A stretch of DNA of 64,000 nucleotides from Centroberyx gerrardi (GCF_048128805.1 NC_136005.1:9243504-9307503); one strand, 5' to 3'; counted from the first letter of the stretch, positions 22,441-37,163 are shown. Numbers and translations: made by a program. The notes: generated by a model not told the origin, from the sequence alone.

Positions 22441-25400
22441 CCTTGGGCTTTACCTTTTGTGGGGAACATTTTCTCTGTCGACTTCAATAAGACCCATGAG
22501 AATCTGACTCAGGTAAGACCTGCTCAGATGAAGAATCGTGCTACTTTCATGTATATGATGTATACGATGTAGTGTGTATTTGATGATGTATATGTGGTAT
22601 GTATTATGTATATGATGGTATGTAAATCCCTCTGAGACATGCTTGTGATAAAGGGCTATAAATAAATATAACTACACTGACTAGACTTTCAGTAGCCAAG
22701 TATTTCTACCCACAGTAGAAAATGGGGTTTTATCATTTTTACCACTACAGGCCCAAATATACTGTATGGAGAAATGAAGAACTGTGTGTAAAATGAAACT
22801 TCTGGGATGTGATGTTTTCAGGTCTGCTTAAATTGTTGTGTAAAGTCTAATTTAAGGACAGACGATTTCAGAAAGCAACATTCACTTTCCAAATTATTTG
22901 GCACTTACACATCTGAATGCACATTGCACTGCAAAATTTAAGTTAATTTAACACTTTAGATAGTTTTGAGCACTCGCCTCAGAGCCATATCAGCTCTCTG
23001 AATGAATAAAACACTCGTAAACTCCAACTAATTGTCACTGCAAAAACAACACTTATTACCACTGGAAAATTTGCTTTGTGGCTGTCGGAAAAAAACATTT
23101 AAAAGTGATTTACGGAAATTGTACAGAAACTTTCTGCCACTTTTCAACCACACACTCACAACTCAAGGCGTAAGTCATGTATACCCTTTTTGCCTCTAAT
23201 GTATTCTTCTCCTGGCAGTTAACAGAGAAGTACGGAGACGTGTACAGCCTGAGAATGGGCCCCACGTGGATGGTGGTGCTGAATGGCCTCGGCATCCTGA
23301 AAGGCTCTGCTGACCCAGGGAGACAGCCTGGCAGACCGCCCAATACTTCCCCTCCAGGATGATCTGGCCCCCAGTCAGGGTGAAGACTTGTTTCTTACTG
23401 TGCAGAAAGAAGATAGAGTATCTTTTGGGCAATTGCGGTTCAGCGATGATGCACAATTTCTACTTGGGGTAGAAGGAATAGTGACATTTTAGGTGGAAGT
23501 GCTGTAGTTCAGTTGAATGTAGCTAAAGTAAGAGAACTTAAAGGGTTGTTATTAAAAAGTACTCAAATGCTTTTTTATTTTCAATCTTTTGTGCATATTC
23601 AAAAATTGTTATCCCAAAAAAAAAAAAAAAAATCCTTTATTGTGGTGTGGTTCATTCCAGGAATTTGATGGGAAAATATTTTCAATCGTATTAACAAAGC
23701 TAATGAGAAGATTACTCTTATGTCTAAAAATTAAGCTTAAGTAGAAGTAAATACTAATAATGTTAAGACATAAAGATATTCAAAAGGTAATGTTACTCTA
23801 ACAAGCTACTCAAGGTACACTAATAGAGTAGTTGTAAGTAGTTACTTTCCAGCTCTGACTACAGACAGACAGAGATGTTGAGCTCTTTTATATCAACACC
23901 TGTTCTTCTCAGTCTCTTCTTAATCTAGATTTCAGCCGTGGTCATTTTTCTCATCAGGTGTCATCACTATTCACTACTAATGGATATATGTGGAAACAGC
24001 AAAGGCGCTTTGCCCTCTTCACACTCAAATACTTTGGAGTTGGCAAGCAATCCCTGGAATCTGCCATAGTGGATGAATTTATGTATTTGTCCAAAGAAAT
24101 TGCTGACCATAAAGGTAAAGATCAGATGCAAAAATCACCAACTTTTACAGAAATGTTGAGTCACAGTGATCTGACGTCATACGTAGGGTGGAAAGCATCT
24201 CACCCATCTTGTCTACACACAATTTAATTTGATAATTGTGCGTTTGACTGTGCAGGTAAGCCCTTTGATCCACACTTAATCATCAACAATGCTGTCTCCA
24301 ACATCATCTGCTCCCTGGTGTTTGGTCATCGCTTTGAGTACGGGAATGAGAGGTTGATGAAACTGATGAGGAAGCTTGACACTGCTCTCCAGATTGAAGG
24401 CTCCATTTGGGCACAGGTGTTGTATTTCAAAGTTATTCATGAAACTTTAATGCTGTATACCATTCTAGCTCAATGTTTCCCACATCATGGAAACAGTTTA
24501 TCATTCATGCATGTGTGCGAATTGTATGTACTTTACTGTATGCGATTACCTAAATAATATTGATTAATCATTTTATGTCATAGGCTACCACCATTAAATA
24601 TTGTTTTACAGAGGTGTGACCAAGTCAACTTAGTCCCAAGTTAGTCTCAAGTTCTAAGGCACAAGTCTCAAGTCAAGTCCCAAGTCTAAATGTAGAATAT
24701 CAAGTCAAGTCAAAAGAACAAGTCAAGAGTCCAGTATCAATTTATTTTTAAATGTAATGTCGTTTTATTAGTATAAACACTTGGCAAGAGCATCATGACT
24801 TTGATTTCTGTAATCAGTTTCAGCTTCAATAAATTCAGTCATTCCAAACAAATTCAGAAAACAGAATTTAAATTCTAAATCTTTCCAAGTCATCAAAGTA
24901 CAAGTCAAAGTCAAGTCCCAAGTCACCAGAACCCAAGTCAAGTCTCAAGTCTTCTCTTCATGCATCAAGTCAAGTCTCAAGCAATTAAAATTATGACTAG
25001 AGTCTGACTCGAGTCCAAGTCATGTGACTCGACTGCCCACCTCTGTTGTTTTACAATTACACTGTCTCTTGCCCACAATCTTGTTTGCTGTCCTCTCCTC
25101 TGTGCAGCTGTACAACTCCTTTCCGGTGCTGATGAGGCGTTTGCCGGGTCCGCACCACACCATCCGTCACGTTTACGCTGACATCACGGACTTGATGAGA
25201 ATAGAGATCGAAGGAAGACTGGGACCCGTCCGAGCCCAGAGACTACATCGACTGCTACCTGAATGAGATTCACAAGGTAGGCTGCTCACTTCCTCAAGGC
25301 GTGAGAGGAAGTGCAGGCATGCAGTTTGCAAAAAATCTAATTCTTTAATAGCTATAGATTATTTGAAGTTTAAAGTCCAAAAGTACAGTTCAGCTGTGTT

Positions 25401-26084
25401 TTGGCATTATTCTTAATTCCTAATATTTTACCTGGTGCCCCTAAAAGAAAGAAAGATTCAGACAGATTTTTCCCACCATATACCGTGTTACTCTTTAATA
25501 AGTTGTTATTGCAATCCAATCCTCAGGGTGTTACAATAATTCTCAATTTGACCTCAGTGCTGTTCGACAAGAGCCAGTGGGAGACGCCCTTCACCTTTAA
25601 CCCAGGACACTTTCTGAATGAGGAGGGCACGTTTGTGAAGCGAGCTGCATTCCTCCCTTTCTCTGCTGGTAAGGAGCAACACAAGATATTAGTAATGTGA
25701 AAGATGAGTTCATATAGTACAGGAGATGTAGCATGAGATGTAGTTTGTACAGAAGACAAATTACCTTCCGTAATACCATTGCATTAATAGCTCAGTTCAT
25801 ATGTTGAAGACTTTGTATTTGTATCTACTGTACTGTCACTGAAAATAAATTTTTATAAACTTGCATTTAACTGATAAATTATTATTGTTGTTGTTTGATT
25901 TCCCTCCAGGTAAACGAGTGTGTCTCAGGGAGAGCCTGGCCAGGATGGAGCTGTTCCTCTTCTTCACCTCCCTCATGCAGAGCTTCACCTTCTCCATGCC
26001 TGCCGGGGTGAAGCCCGTCTTGGACTCGGCATCACTCTGGCACCCGTCTTCTATGAAATCTGCGCCGCCCTGCGTCAAGTGTGA
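22441..26084 (+). pseudogene. Cytochrome P450 family 2, copy C, multiply broken relic
   Basis: Remnants: exon 1 3' part 22441-22512 (PWALPFVGNIF; start codon and anchor lost), exon 2 23219-23379 (161 nt, 2-nt loss), exon 3 23958-24114 (157 nt, 7-nt gain creating a stop), exon 4 24256-24416 (161 nt, intact), exon 5 25108-25276 (169 nt, 8-nt loss), exon 8 25527-25668 (142 nt, intact), exon 9 25910-26084 (175 nt, 7-nt loss). Exons 6 and 7, which carry the I-helix and E-x-x-R, are absent from the 250 bp between exons 5 and 8. The haem loop reads [10 protein letters not shown], Gly replaced by Arg. Most splice sites survive. It is older than the A/B pair and diverged independently (for example YADITDLMRIEIE in exon 5). 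Confidence 0.9.
24609..25045. mobile_element. hAT-like MITE in intron 4 of copy C
   Basis: The ends cagaggtgtg and cccacctctg are imperfect inverted repeats. ttgtttta flanks both sides (24601-24608 and 25046-25053), a perfect 8-bp target duplication. The inside is dominated by repeats of caagtcaagtcccaagt, a sequence style common in fish genomes. Confidence 0.8.
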
Positions 26085-28563
26085 TTCTGTCCCTCACACT
26101 TCCTTTTATGATTGTCGCCAGTCATAATCTTTTTCATGTGCTTTCCAGTTGAATTTCAGAATAGTCTTTTTGAGACTGCGTTCTATAGATGATGTATTAT
26201 CGTATAATATATTTCTGATATACTTTGAAGATTTGTCTTCTTGCTTACTGTTTTCTTTTCATGGTCTTAGTCAAGGAGTAATGTGCACATCTTTAAAAGA
26301 TGTGTCACAAAAGCAAAACAAAACAAAACAAAGAAATTGGCTCACCACACTGTCATCAGAGATTTAAGCAACTTATCTGGATGGTGTAACAGAATGAAAC
26401 TGAAAAAATAGTTAAAGGGGAATTGGCTTTTAGGTTGTTGTTGCTGGCAACAGTAGTATTTGTGTTTATTTCATGAGTTTTGATTTATTATTTCTCAAAA
26501 CCAAGGAAAATACATTACTAATGTTATCAAATTTCATTGCCTGTGTTTGTTAAAAAAAATGATGGCCCTAAAAATCAGTTTTGAAGGAATTCCACATCAG
26601 CATCGGTATGTAGAGTTTTTCATATCATGTCAAGTTGTTCCATGCATTTTGCAGATTTTTTGCCATCCAACCAGCAAGAGCAAACACAGGCACTGGCACA
26701 ACATCAACACAAGTACAACACTACATCAGAATAACTTACACAGGTTTAGCAATCTGTGTGTGCATTTCACTTTAACACTGAATTAAGAGGCTTTTTTTGT
26801 TGTTTAGGCTTAATTAGAGAAAAATACATGTTTTATGTAAAATCCTGAAGGGGAGTGGAGGGGAAAATGTTTGCAAACCTCTGGATCTTATCAGTGTCAG
26901 TGTATGGTGTGTTAGTTGTCTTCCAGTTAGGGCTGGAAAGAGCATTATGACCTGCTGATACAATACAGTTTATATGGAAGGCAAACAAGGACATGGACTT
27001 CCATATGTGGGATACGAGGGCAGATACTGTGTACTGATACGCTACACATACATGCACTGCAGTTCTGTTATGTCAAACCAAAGCTAATCATCCAAAGGTT
27101 AATAAGTAGTCACATAAGAGATTTACTGCTATTGTGTGTTATGTAAGATGCTTACATAAATTGGGTTAGAGGTTGTGATATCCTGTCAAGCACACAGTAA
27201 CAACACAATAACTGTACTGTAGTTTGAAAACAAAGTTATCAACCACTGACCTTCCAAACAGGATATTAGAGTGATAGCATTATTATTAATTTAAGGGTGT
27301 TGAGTGGCAAACTGAGAGGTTTTGTATAATTTGACTGGGATTTAAAATTGCAACTCTTCAATCTGAAGATGGCTCGGATTCTAATTTGAATAACATGGAG
27401 CAAATACAAATTGCCATTGCCAATATCAATGAAGTATGGCATCCCAGTTAACTCACAAAGGTATGAGTGTCCCAATTGTGTGAATACAGTTAATCTTTAT
27501 CGTTTTGAGTATATCTCCAATTTAACTCTTGAGAAGAAACTTGCAGTAACATTCTCTTAACAGACTCTTTCTTACTGTCACCATCATTAGACACTGAACC
27601 TCATCTAGTGTTCATATAAAATCCTTCAGGGTATTAAGAGACCATTCTGTATAAAGATAAAAAAAAATGTTGCATTTAATCGCTTTCAGCTGCCATATAC
27701 AAACATTACAAATAATGAATTCATTGAACAATTCATGAAATGTAAACTATATGTGATAATATACAGCCCAGACTTTAGAAACAAATATCTGTCCACCCAC
27801 TTAGTCACAGACTAATTAAACAGCCTTTATGGTACAGTCAAGTCTCTTCACTTCAACATAGGGGGCCGTCTTAAAGAAATACCTCAACATTTAACATTTT
27901 AGTTGGCTGTTTTTCTTCAGCAGACTCAATGTCTCAATGTGTGAAAAATGTTTCTACATTCATTGCTCAGTTTTCATAAAATGTCTGTAAGCATGATAAC
28001 CATTCCTCAATGAAACCCAGGGGGAATGCTAGTGTAAAGGCTGATTCACATCTAAAACGATAAATAAAGATAACTATAACTAAAATAAGATCCAAATCGA
28101 TAACTATAATTATATATCTGGTTCAATCTCTGAGCGATTGTTCAGATGCAGAGACAACGATAAAACATTTTCAACCAATCAAATAAAAGTTGTAAGAAAG
28201 ATGGGGGCGGGAGAATTCAGGAGCTCACCGCAGTGATGCTTCGTTTGCTGAGATATCGTTGTAGTGTGAATGCTTGAGCAACAATATATCATTATAGTTT
28301 ATAGTTATGTTTATAGTTATTGTTCTAGATGTGAATGGGCCTTAAAGCTGGCAAGTTAGGTAGATGTAGAATCTCATTCCCACATGATACATAATGTCTG
28401 GTGAGGAAAATTGTCCCATTAAAATTAAAAAAGTAAAAAAAAAAAAACTTTTCTTTGAATTTGATCTCCCCAATGAGGATCACTGGGCAATTTTTCAGGC
28501 AACAGTGAAAGGCAAAACTGCCCAAGGTGATGCCACAGCACATTTGCACTGATTCAGTTATAT
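26085..28563. other. Intergenic region between the CYP2 cluster and the EGF gene
   Basis: AT-rich sequence with no coding region, splice-linked exon or clear repeat boundary that I can support. The direction of transcription changes across it: CYP2 units are on the plus strand, the EGF gene on the minus strand, so the two genes converge here. Confidence 0.55.
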
Positions 28564-28569
28564 TTTATT
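28564..28569 (-). terminator. Possible polyadenylation signal of the EGF gene
   Basis: AATAAA on the minus strand, about 160 bases beyond the proposed stop codon at 28,726. It supports a gene end near here. Confidence 0.4.
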
Positions 28570-28725
28570 TCATATTTTACCCTTTGTCTCACTTCCAATT
28601 CTCATTAGCAGGAATGTTGCCTTGTCATGTTGCCCAAAAAGTTGCCTGGTGGGTGCAGCCATAGTGTTGTGTTGTGTTGTGTTCCTCGGCTAGAGGAGCA
28701 ACATAAAGCGTCTTTACAGTTCGAT

Positions 28726-28804
28726 TCATCTCCCCTTCTTGTCTGGACACTGGATTTTGTAGCCCACCCTGTAGGCCTGCAGGTAAACACGTGCCTGGTT
28801 TATC
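28726..28804 (-). CDS. Proposed terminal exon of the EGF gene
   Basis: The last EGF exon ends at a strong gtaagt donor in phase 2. The acceptor gtggtttcag at 28,805 joins it in frame to a 26-codon exon ending K-K-G-R-stop (TGA at 28,726-28,728). It contains no domain. Other acceptors nearby would give different tails, so this exon is the least certain part of the model. Confidence 0.5.
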
Positions 28805-29536
28805 CTGAAACCACAACCACACACACAGTAGATTGAGTACTATTGCGTTTGTGTGTGTGTGTGTGTACATTTGTATTAATGTGTCAGAGTTGGCTCAAGT
28901 CGTATTTAATTGCTTCCTGGTAACTGAAAGAATTGCAGAATTAGGCTAGATGCTGTTTGTACAAACTAATATGATGCTGCTGCCACAGCTCATGTTCTGT
29001 TGTTTTATTGTGATCTAACTTAATCTTTTATGTATATCATTTTATTTTTAAATTAGTATTCATGTCAGGTCTTAAAATTTCTATTGTAACATGCATCTCA
29101 TTTCATATTTTTATGCCATGGTTTATAATGAACTTGAACTATTTACAAATATTTTTATGGCGTGCTTTAGCCTACTTAGGTGTCAGATGGGTGGTTAGTG
29201 CATGAATAATACAGATACAAGACAAAATACAACAGGAATGTACATGAAAGTCAATTTAGTATACTATCAACATCTCATCTTACACTAACTAAACAATCTT
29301 GTCATAAACCCCAGCCATCTGGAACTCCACTCCACGCACATTAAAATGAATTATTTTATGATTTCTACTCTATTTGACCCAGATCTGGAGGATGTGAGAT
29401 TATGAATGCTTGGTCACCTGTATTTGGTGCACAGCTGAACTCCCAGGGGTCCACAGCGGTCAACATAACTCTCCCTAAACCCCTTTCTCACCGCTCGAGC
29501 CATACTCACCACCGTGGTGACCACAGGGCATGTCCT

Positions 29537-29573
<37 letters not shown>

Positions 29574-31679
29574 AGGCAAATAGATGAGAATTAAAGGTGC
29601 GATAAGTAATATTTTTACTGCCTTGATCAATACCAATGACTCCACCATGATTAGTTGGCCACAAATCTTTCTAGCAAGGGCATTGGCTTGCTACAATGTA
29701 ATAATTTAAAAATGTCATTACAAAGTGCAAATAATATAATTTCAATGGAAGGCTTGTGAAACTGTGATGGGACAGCCATCTCATTTGTGATTACTACAGC
29801 AGAATAAAATGTAGATAATATCGCAATTAATTTTTCTGCCCCAAGATATGTATATATGTCACATTTTTCCATTACAATATATTGAATTTCAATATATTGT
29901 CCCATCCCTAATTGTGCTATATTACCTCTTCAGTAGACGTTTCTGTTGGATATCTGCTCTAATTACCTGGCTTACTCGTCTCTATTGTGAAAATGGGACT
30001 TTATTGTTAGTGTCAATTACAGGCCACTGTAAGCTGTGCCAGAGACCTGTTGATGTTGTTGCAATCCCTTAAGAGTTCAATGAAAGGCCGAGATTACTTA
30101 CTGCCCCTTTAAATAGTTGTACACTACTGATAAGATGCGGCAAAAGAAAACTTGACTGAAAAAGCAGACCAGCAGTGAGCAGGAGACTCACAGTGGATCA
30201 CAGAAAAGCCATTATCACCTCAGACAGCGTTCTTCTTGCTGTCGCTGTTGTTCCTACTTACAGTCTCTCGCAGCGCAGGCCGGCGGTGCCTTCTGGGCAG
30301 GTGCAGGTGTTGTGAGGACTGCAGGTGGCTCCATGTTGACAAGGCGGCACACAGGGCGTGGTCACCGCTACAGACACAGAAAAACAAACAGTCTTAGTGC
30401 AAGGCAAAGGTCTTATCGCATACAGACATACAGGTAGGTATGCACACACACACACACACACAGACTCACCGGTTTCACAGAGACTCCCAGTAAATCCACT
30501 AGCACAGCGACATCTGTTGAGGCCCACACACACACCACCGTTCTTACATGGTTTCTGACACTGCACAGGCTCTGAGGAGAGAGAGGGACCAACATTTACC
30601 AACATTTTTAAGCCAATATACAGTAAATATTTATAGTATAAACTCGTATAGTATCATTTTATTTTAGTTTAGTTTAGTTTTAGTTTGGAAAAATTGGTTT
30701 GATTTGATTTGGGAAATCAATACAACCTACAGGTTACAGCGGACAGTGACCCAGAGTAACATCCAAATCCAAACAGCAGTGGACTAGACCAGCTGGACTC
30801 CATGGGTTCCTGCGTGTTTGTTTTATGGTAATATGACCATGGGGATAAAGGACTGTTGAGTTTTGTTTTCCTTGTAGGCCTCTATCTGTGATCAGTGGCC
30901 AGAGGGAAGTAGAATGAATTCCCTCTGCCCACAGACTGATCTAGTTTCTGATTTTAGGGTTTTTAGAAAAACAAATTCAATACTACTCTGAAAATATAAT
31001 TGTGTTTTTCTTTATATTCACATCATGGTGCTCACCAGCTGGAGATCATAGTTTACCCAACCGTTGTATTCACCACTGGACCACCAAGAGAGACACAGAC
31101 CAGCAGTAATATTTCAGTTTTGCGACACTGGACAGACACAGTAGCAGAGTGTGACACCTCACCTATCTGGCAACGAGCTCCCTGCCACCCACTGACACAT
31201 GTGCACTTGTTGACATCCACACATCTCCCCCCGTTTTGACAGGCAGGTGTGCAGAGGGCTGGAAAAAACACATACACACACACACACACACTAAGCAGGA
31301 AAATGACACTTGCAGGTAACACACTTATCAGCTGATTGTAGGTTTTTAGATGATTAGTGAACTATTTTTTTTCCCTCTGTAATGGTGTTAGCCATGTGAA
31401 ATTTTACATTTTTCACTGTCTCCACTGACAAAACACCATAAAATTGTAGGAATGAATCACTTGGTATAGCTAACAAGCATAGAGACAGACTGGTAGAGGT
31501 GATAGCAAGTTAGCTGCCAACCCACAAGCACCTGGATGGCCTGGATACATCTATGCCAGATGTGTTGATAGTTTTGTTACTCACGCGAGAGGCACTGGGG
31601 GCCGATGTAGTCAGAGGGACACTGGCAGAACTCAGGCCCCACACAGCGACCACCATTAGCACACGGCAACTCACACACC

Positions 31680-31744
<65 letters not shown>

Positions 31745-34700
31745 CAGGGGAGTGAAAGAGGGATGAACAGGAGAGAGAGGAAAACAAATTAAATGTGGGA
31801 CCAGGGTAAATAAAGATGAAATAATAGGGAGATAAAAGAAAAATCAACTCAAACTTTATTGTCGCACAAGGGAAATTTTGGTTTGCAGCAGAATATAAAC
31901 ACATCATAAAAAAACAATAAACCACAATAAAAACAATAAAAATACATAGCATTAAAGCACTATAAAACACATAACTAATCACCACAACAAATACCCATAC
32001 AGACCAAATTGAATTGGTAAGACCAGACAAGGAGTCATAAGTTTGATCGAGCGTAAAAAAGGTGCAATAAAGTTCTTGTATGGGCCTCTACTGTGTGATG
32101 ATGTCAGAGCCAGTTCACCTGTGTGGCAGCCAGCTCCAGTCCAGCCAGTAGGACACAAACACTTGTTCCAGCGCATACAGGTTCCTCCATGGGCGCAGGG
32201 CGGGGAGCACATGGCTGAAACACACAACCAACATGCACTTCACATATCCATGACTTACAGTGTGGTATATGACATGTATATGATGGTATGTAAAGCCCTT
32301 TGAGACTTGACTGTGATAAAGCGCTATATAAATAAACACGACTAGGACCTTTGGAAGAAAAGGAAAGATATTTAAAAAAGTCCTTGGAGGATGTGACCCT
32401 TGCTTTCTGCCACCAACATCGCTGACATGACTGAGGTCTGCAGTTAAACTCCTCAATCTATCATTTCATGATATATACATAACACGCTACATCTTATTCA
32501 CAGCCTGTCTCCGTATTCCGGTGAAAACCCTTAAGGAGTAAAAAAGTACCAATGCAGTTCAGTATTTCACTTCAAGGTGGGTGAAACTATCCAAAAGTAC
32601 TTCATCTTCAAGGGAAAAAAATGTTCCTAATTACTAAACAGATAAGATAATATTACATTTATAAATTATTGCATTTATTATTGTCATGTCTGTCTTTATC
32701 AGTGGAAAAACAATGAAATTTCACCCCCTCCATTCTGACACGATTATTACAACCGACGACATGTCATTGGTCTTCGGTAAATAAAGTCCATTATTTAAAG
32801 GATAAGGCTGGTGTTTTTTAATGCATTGCTTACCGTCAACAAATCCTATGAAAATAACAAAATCAGCAATGATTTTGTTTTGCCAACAAGTCTCGTCCAT
32901 GTAGCCGGTGCCCAATGCAGCCATGTCCCAGCAGCCATAGAACTCCATTGTATAAAAAAAAGGATAAAAAACACGTCACAGAGCCATGCCGTTGCTCTGG
33001 GCAACATATTTCATCATCGCACGGCTAAAAACGGTACGTGGGAAGTCAGAAAGTAACGGGAGTACAGCAAACGCATTGTTGATTTTGTTATTTTCATAGG
33101 ATTTGTTGACGGTAAGCAATGCATTAAAAAACACCAGCCTTATCCTTTAAAGCATCCACCAAATGGCAAATGTTATGATGCTGACAATTCCATATATACA
33201 GTATATTCACGTACAACATACACATGTGTAGGTTTGTACCTGAGCAGCCCAGACCAGGATAGCCTGGAGGACAGTCACAGCTGTTTGGGGCAACACACAC
33301 TCCGTAGTTTTGACATGGAGTGTCACACACCGCTGGAAAGGTGGAAAGGTTATTATACACATTATCACTCCTTTATGAACTGGTGATACTAAAACCCAAA
33401 TAAAGTGAGAAATGATGTCATCCAAGAGCAATTCCTATTGCAATACAAATTCAACCATTTTTTTTGTAAATTTCATCCTGATTGGTGCATTAACATAGAT
33501 GTATAACGTTTGACTCACGCTGGCACTTGGTGAGGTCGTCAGTTCGAACATTATACCCTTCCCTACAGGTGCAGTTGAACCCACCGGGGTGGTTCACACA
33601 CTGCTGCTCACAGCCTCCATTTGTGAAGTCCCCACACTCGTCCACATCTTAAAAAGAGAGACAGAGGGACAGTTAGACAGGCGGACAGTCCATGCTTCCA
33701 CACCGCAACACAATCAACAAGAACAGACTGGATGGTGGTCCAGTCTTTTCCTTTACAGCTGAGCGGCCAGGGAAACTGCCAAGAAGTGGTCAGCCAAGAG
33801 TTGTCCACAGCTGAACCTTTTGCGGTCATCGGCCAATCAAATTAAAGCCAATCAGATTCCCACACTTCTTTGTTTTCCTACCTTCCTATCCTTCCTGATG
33901 TGATTTTGTTTGTTCTGCCTGGCAAGTGCAAAATGGATGAGAAGTTGATTACAGCCATTCAAAGCTTTCCAGTTCTCTAGAACTTTTATTTGAAAGACTA
34001 CAGGAGCAAATGTCTAAAAAATTATGCTGGGTTGGTCGGTTGCATCTATCATTACAGTTGATGGTAAGCTCTAAAGTTATTTTATTTAATTTTAAATATT
34101 ATATGCGCGTAATGTTAACATAGCCTATCAAACTTGGCAGCAGAGCTATGACCTAATATCAAATAAAGTTAGCAGTTCAATAAAAGCAACAGTAACACAA
34201 CACAAAATCACTGAGAATATCCTGCAATGTATAAATACATGGCTTATTTTCTTTTGTAGCTGCCAGAGACGACTACATAGATCCAATCAGAGCCTCTTGC
34301 AACGCCCACAATCAGTCAGAACAGAGCGACCCATCAACAAAGTTGCTCGCAGTGTGAACAAGCAGAGCGACGTACCGACTGATCAAGTGAAAATGAAGCC
34401 TCACCCAGACAGCTCCTCAGGTCCGCACCCAGCTTCCATCCTGCTCTGCAGCTGCAGTGCAGGTGGCCCTCAGCCCTCACAGTGCATGTGTGGTCGCAGC
34501 CACCATTTCTCAGCTCACAAGATGTAACATCTGACCAGGTGGGAAAGAAACATGTGATCATTAAAAAGATTTACTATATGCACAAGGACAAATTACATAC
34601 ACGGCATGTTATCCATTAAAACACTCTCCTCGTTTGGGGAAATTGAACTCTCAGGCTGAGGACACTTTTTGACAGTGATAGAGTACAGGCTACGGTAAGA

Positions 34701-37129
34701 AAATCAAATGAAGAGTATTAGGCTGTTCTTGTAGGGAAATACACACACACACTCACACATAACTGTAATGTGTTAAAGATGCTGCGTGTTGCATTTTTAA
34801 ACATCAATATATCATTGTCAAATTAATCTATCATCTGATATATCATCTGGAAAAGAAGATAATAGTAGTAGTGGTGATAATAGTGAAAAGATAATACAGT
34901 ACAGTATACGATAAGCCATGCAATATAAAACATGATTAAAAAAGTCTACTCTGAGTTAAAAGTGCTATGTGGAACAATTTGAAATGTCAATATATCATTG
35001 TCAAATTAAGGGTGATACCTTGGTATAATTACCATAAAATAATGGTCGAGACAATTGGAAGCCTCTATCTCACACCACTGGTATTGTTTGTATTAATGTT
35101 TCTCAAAATTAAGACCACATTTCCCATAAACCCTGTTGCCTCCTGTCACAAAGAGGCAATCCATAGCTTCACTTTACTGATTATACTGATTATACTAATT
35201 ATACTAATGTCTCAAAATCAATGTGGTAATGATGTATCGATGGTAAAATGCTACATGTAGCACCTTCTCTAACACTTTTCCTTCATGCCGGGTTACATAA
35301 TAAACACACACACAATGAGGAACATACTGACGCAGCGGAGGTTGTCCGTGTGTAGAAGCAGTGGAGGTGGACAGTGACACGTGTGTCCTCCAGGTGTGTT
35401 GGTACAGCCGTGGGAACAGCCGCCGTTCTGGAGCTTACATTCGTCAATGTCTAAGCACACACACACACACACACATACAGAGACATTGAGGTAAACATCT
35501 TCTTTCTTTTTGACTCCCTCATTGCTCCTGTGCAACAGATACCTGACTAAGTTCACCCTCTTCCTCATCTCTCTGTGGAACTCGCTGCATGTTCTTTTAC
35601 TTCATGTTCGCACACTTCACTGTTAACGTATACAAACATACATGTGCACACACACAAACGGAGATAGTGAGAGAGACAGAGAAAGACAGAGAGATAACAC
35701 ATTCATGGCAGTTTTTGCATCTGCACCATACTGGTAAATCGCTAAGGCTCAGCCAGTTTAAAAAACAGACTTAAAACTGGTAATGAGTGGATCCATAAAC
35801 ACAGGTCAGTGGATGAGTGTCAGTAACTGACCCACACAGCTGTGGCCATCGATGTGCAGCTGGTAGCCGGACCTGCAGGAGCACTGGAAGGATCCCTGAG
35901 TGTTGGTGCACACCTGCTCACACGTCCCATTCAGTGCCAAGCACTCGTCCACATCTGAATATAAGAGAGCCGAGGGAGGTTCAGTTAACTATTTTCTCAT
36001 GGCAAAAAAAAGAGTCTACGCCAGGGTCAGAAAGTATCTACAAGTAGGTTTTAGCTCTTGTTTCAACCAGCTTGGAGCACCAGATGAGTGGTGGGGTTTC
36101 CCACAGAGGATAATACAATGAGAGACAGAGCGTATGGTGGGGGGGGGCAAATCTGGCCTTGGCTTTTGGAGATAATGCAGTCCTGGGAGAGACAATTCCT
36201 CTATTGCCCTCTATTGACTGCCAGAAGTATAACTTGGAACTCCACCCACCTCAATACAAGTCAATGGGACCAAGGCCCAGAAGTTATAGTCTCAATAGCT
36301 AATTTTATTTCTTCTAATAGTTCCCATATGGTGATTTTCAAATAACTGTGCCATTAAGAAGATATTGTATTGCATGTAATGGGGCACGTCTGCATAATCC
36401 TCTTCTTGGCAATGACAACCCCAGGCTTCATGCTGCCGTGCTTCATGAACATATAATGCAATATGGGCTGGTCTTTTTTGCAGCTGTGGGCTTCAGCATG
36501 GCTCCACCTGCTCCACTATTTTACTCTACTACGCAAACTCTGGATCCTGTCTAGAGTTTTCTACAGTGCATAGTGTGAAATATTTGAAAGTCCAATTAGT
36601 GTACTTTTCTGAGGTTGACAATTTATGCCAAACTATCTGAATTTTAAGTTGGTAAATCTCACCTATCTGGTGCGCCAAGTAGGTTAAAAGAAAAGACGGA
36701 GATTATACTATTTGACCCAGGTCTTGGCTGTCTGATTAATGTTACTTCCTGGAGCTGCTGACCCTTCAGTGACAGTGAATAATCTTCATTTACACACAAA
36801 CCCTAGTCCATTGCAAAAAGTTCTTTCTTTCTTTCTTTCTTTCTTTCTTTTGTTTTACCTGTGCAGTTGTGTCCATCCCGGTGTAGCTGGTAGCCTGTGG
36901 CACACTGGCAGCTGTATCCTCCTGGCTCATTGGTACAGTTGTGGTCACAATGGCCGTTGCCCAGTGCGCACTCATCAATGTCTGTAACCAAGGACAATCC
37001 CGAAGGACATGGTGTCTTGCAAATGTTGCATACCAAAGTACTACTGACACACCTATATATTATTTGCATGACATAAGAATTGTTGGCAGACACTCAACAC
37101 ATACATGCGCAAGTGAGCATGCACAAGTG

Positions 37130-37163
<34 letters not shown>

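Noticed and set aside
29540-29572. (CA)n and other CA/CT runs as possible array structure
   Set aside because: Simple microsatellites. No spacer-repeat pattern of a CRISPR array, and the genome is vertebrate.
31001-31239. Plus-strand open frames over the EGF exons
   Set aside because: They are antisense shadows of the cysteine-rich exons and have no splice or domain support.
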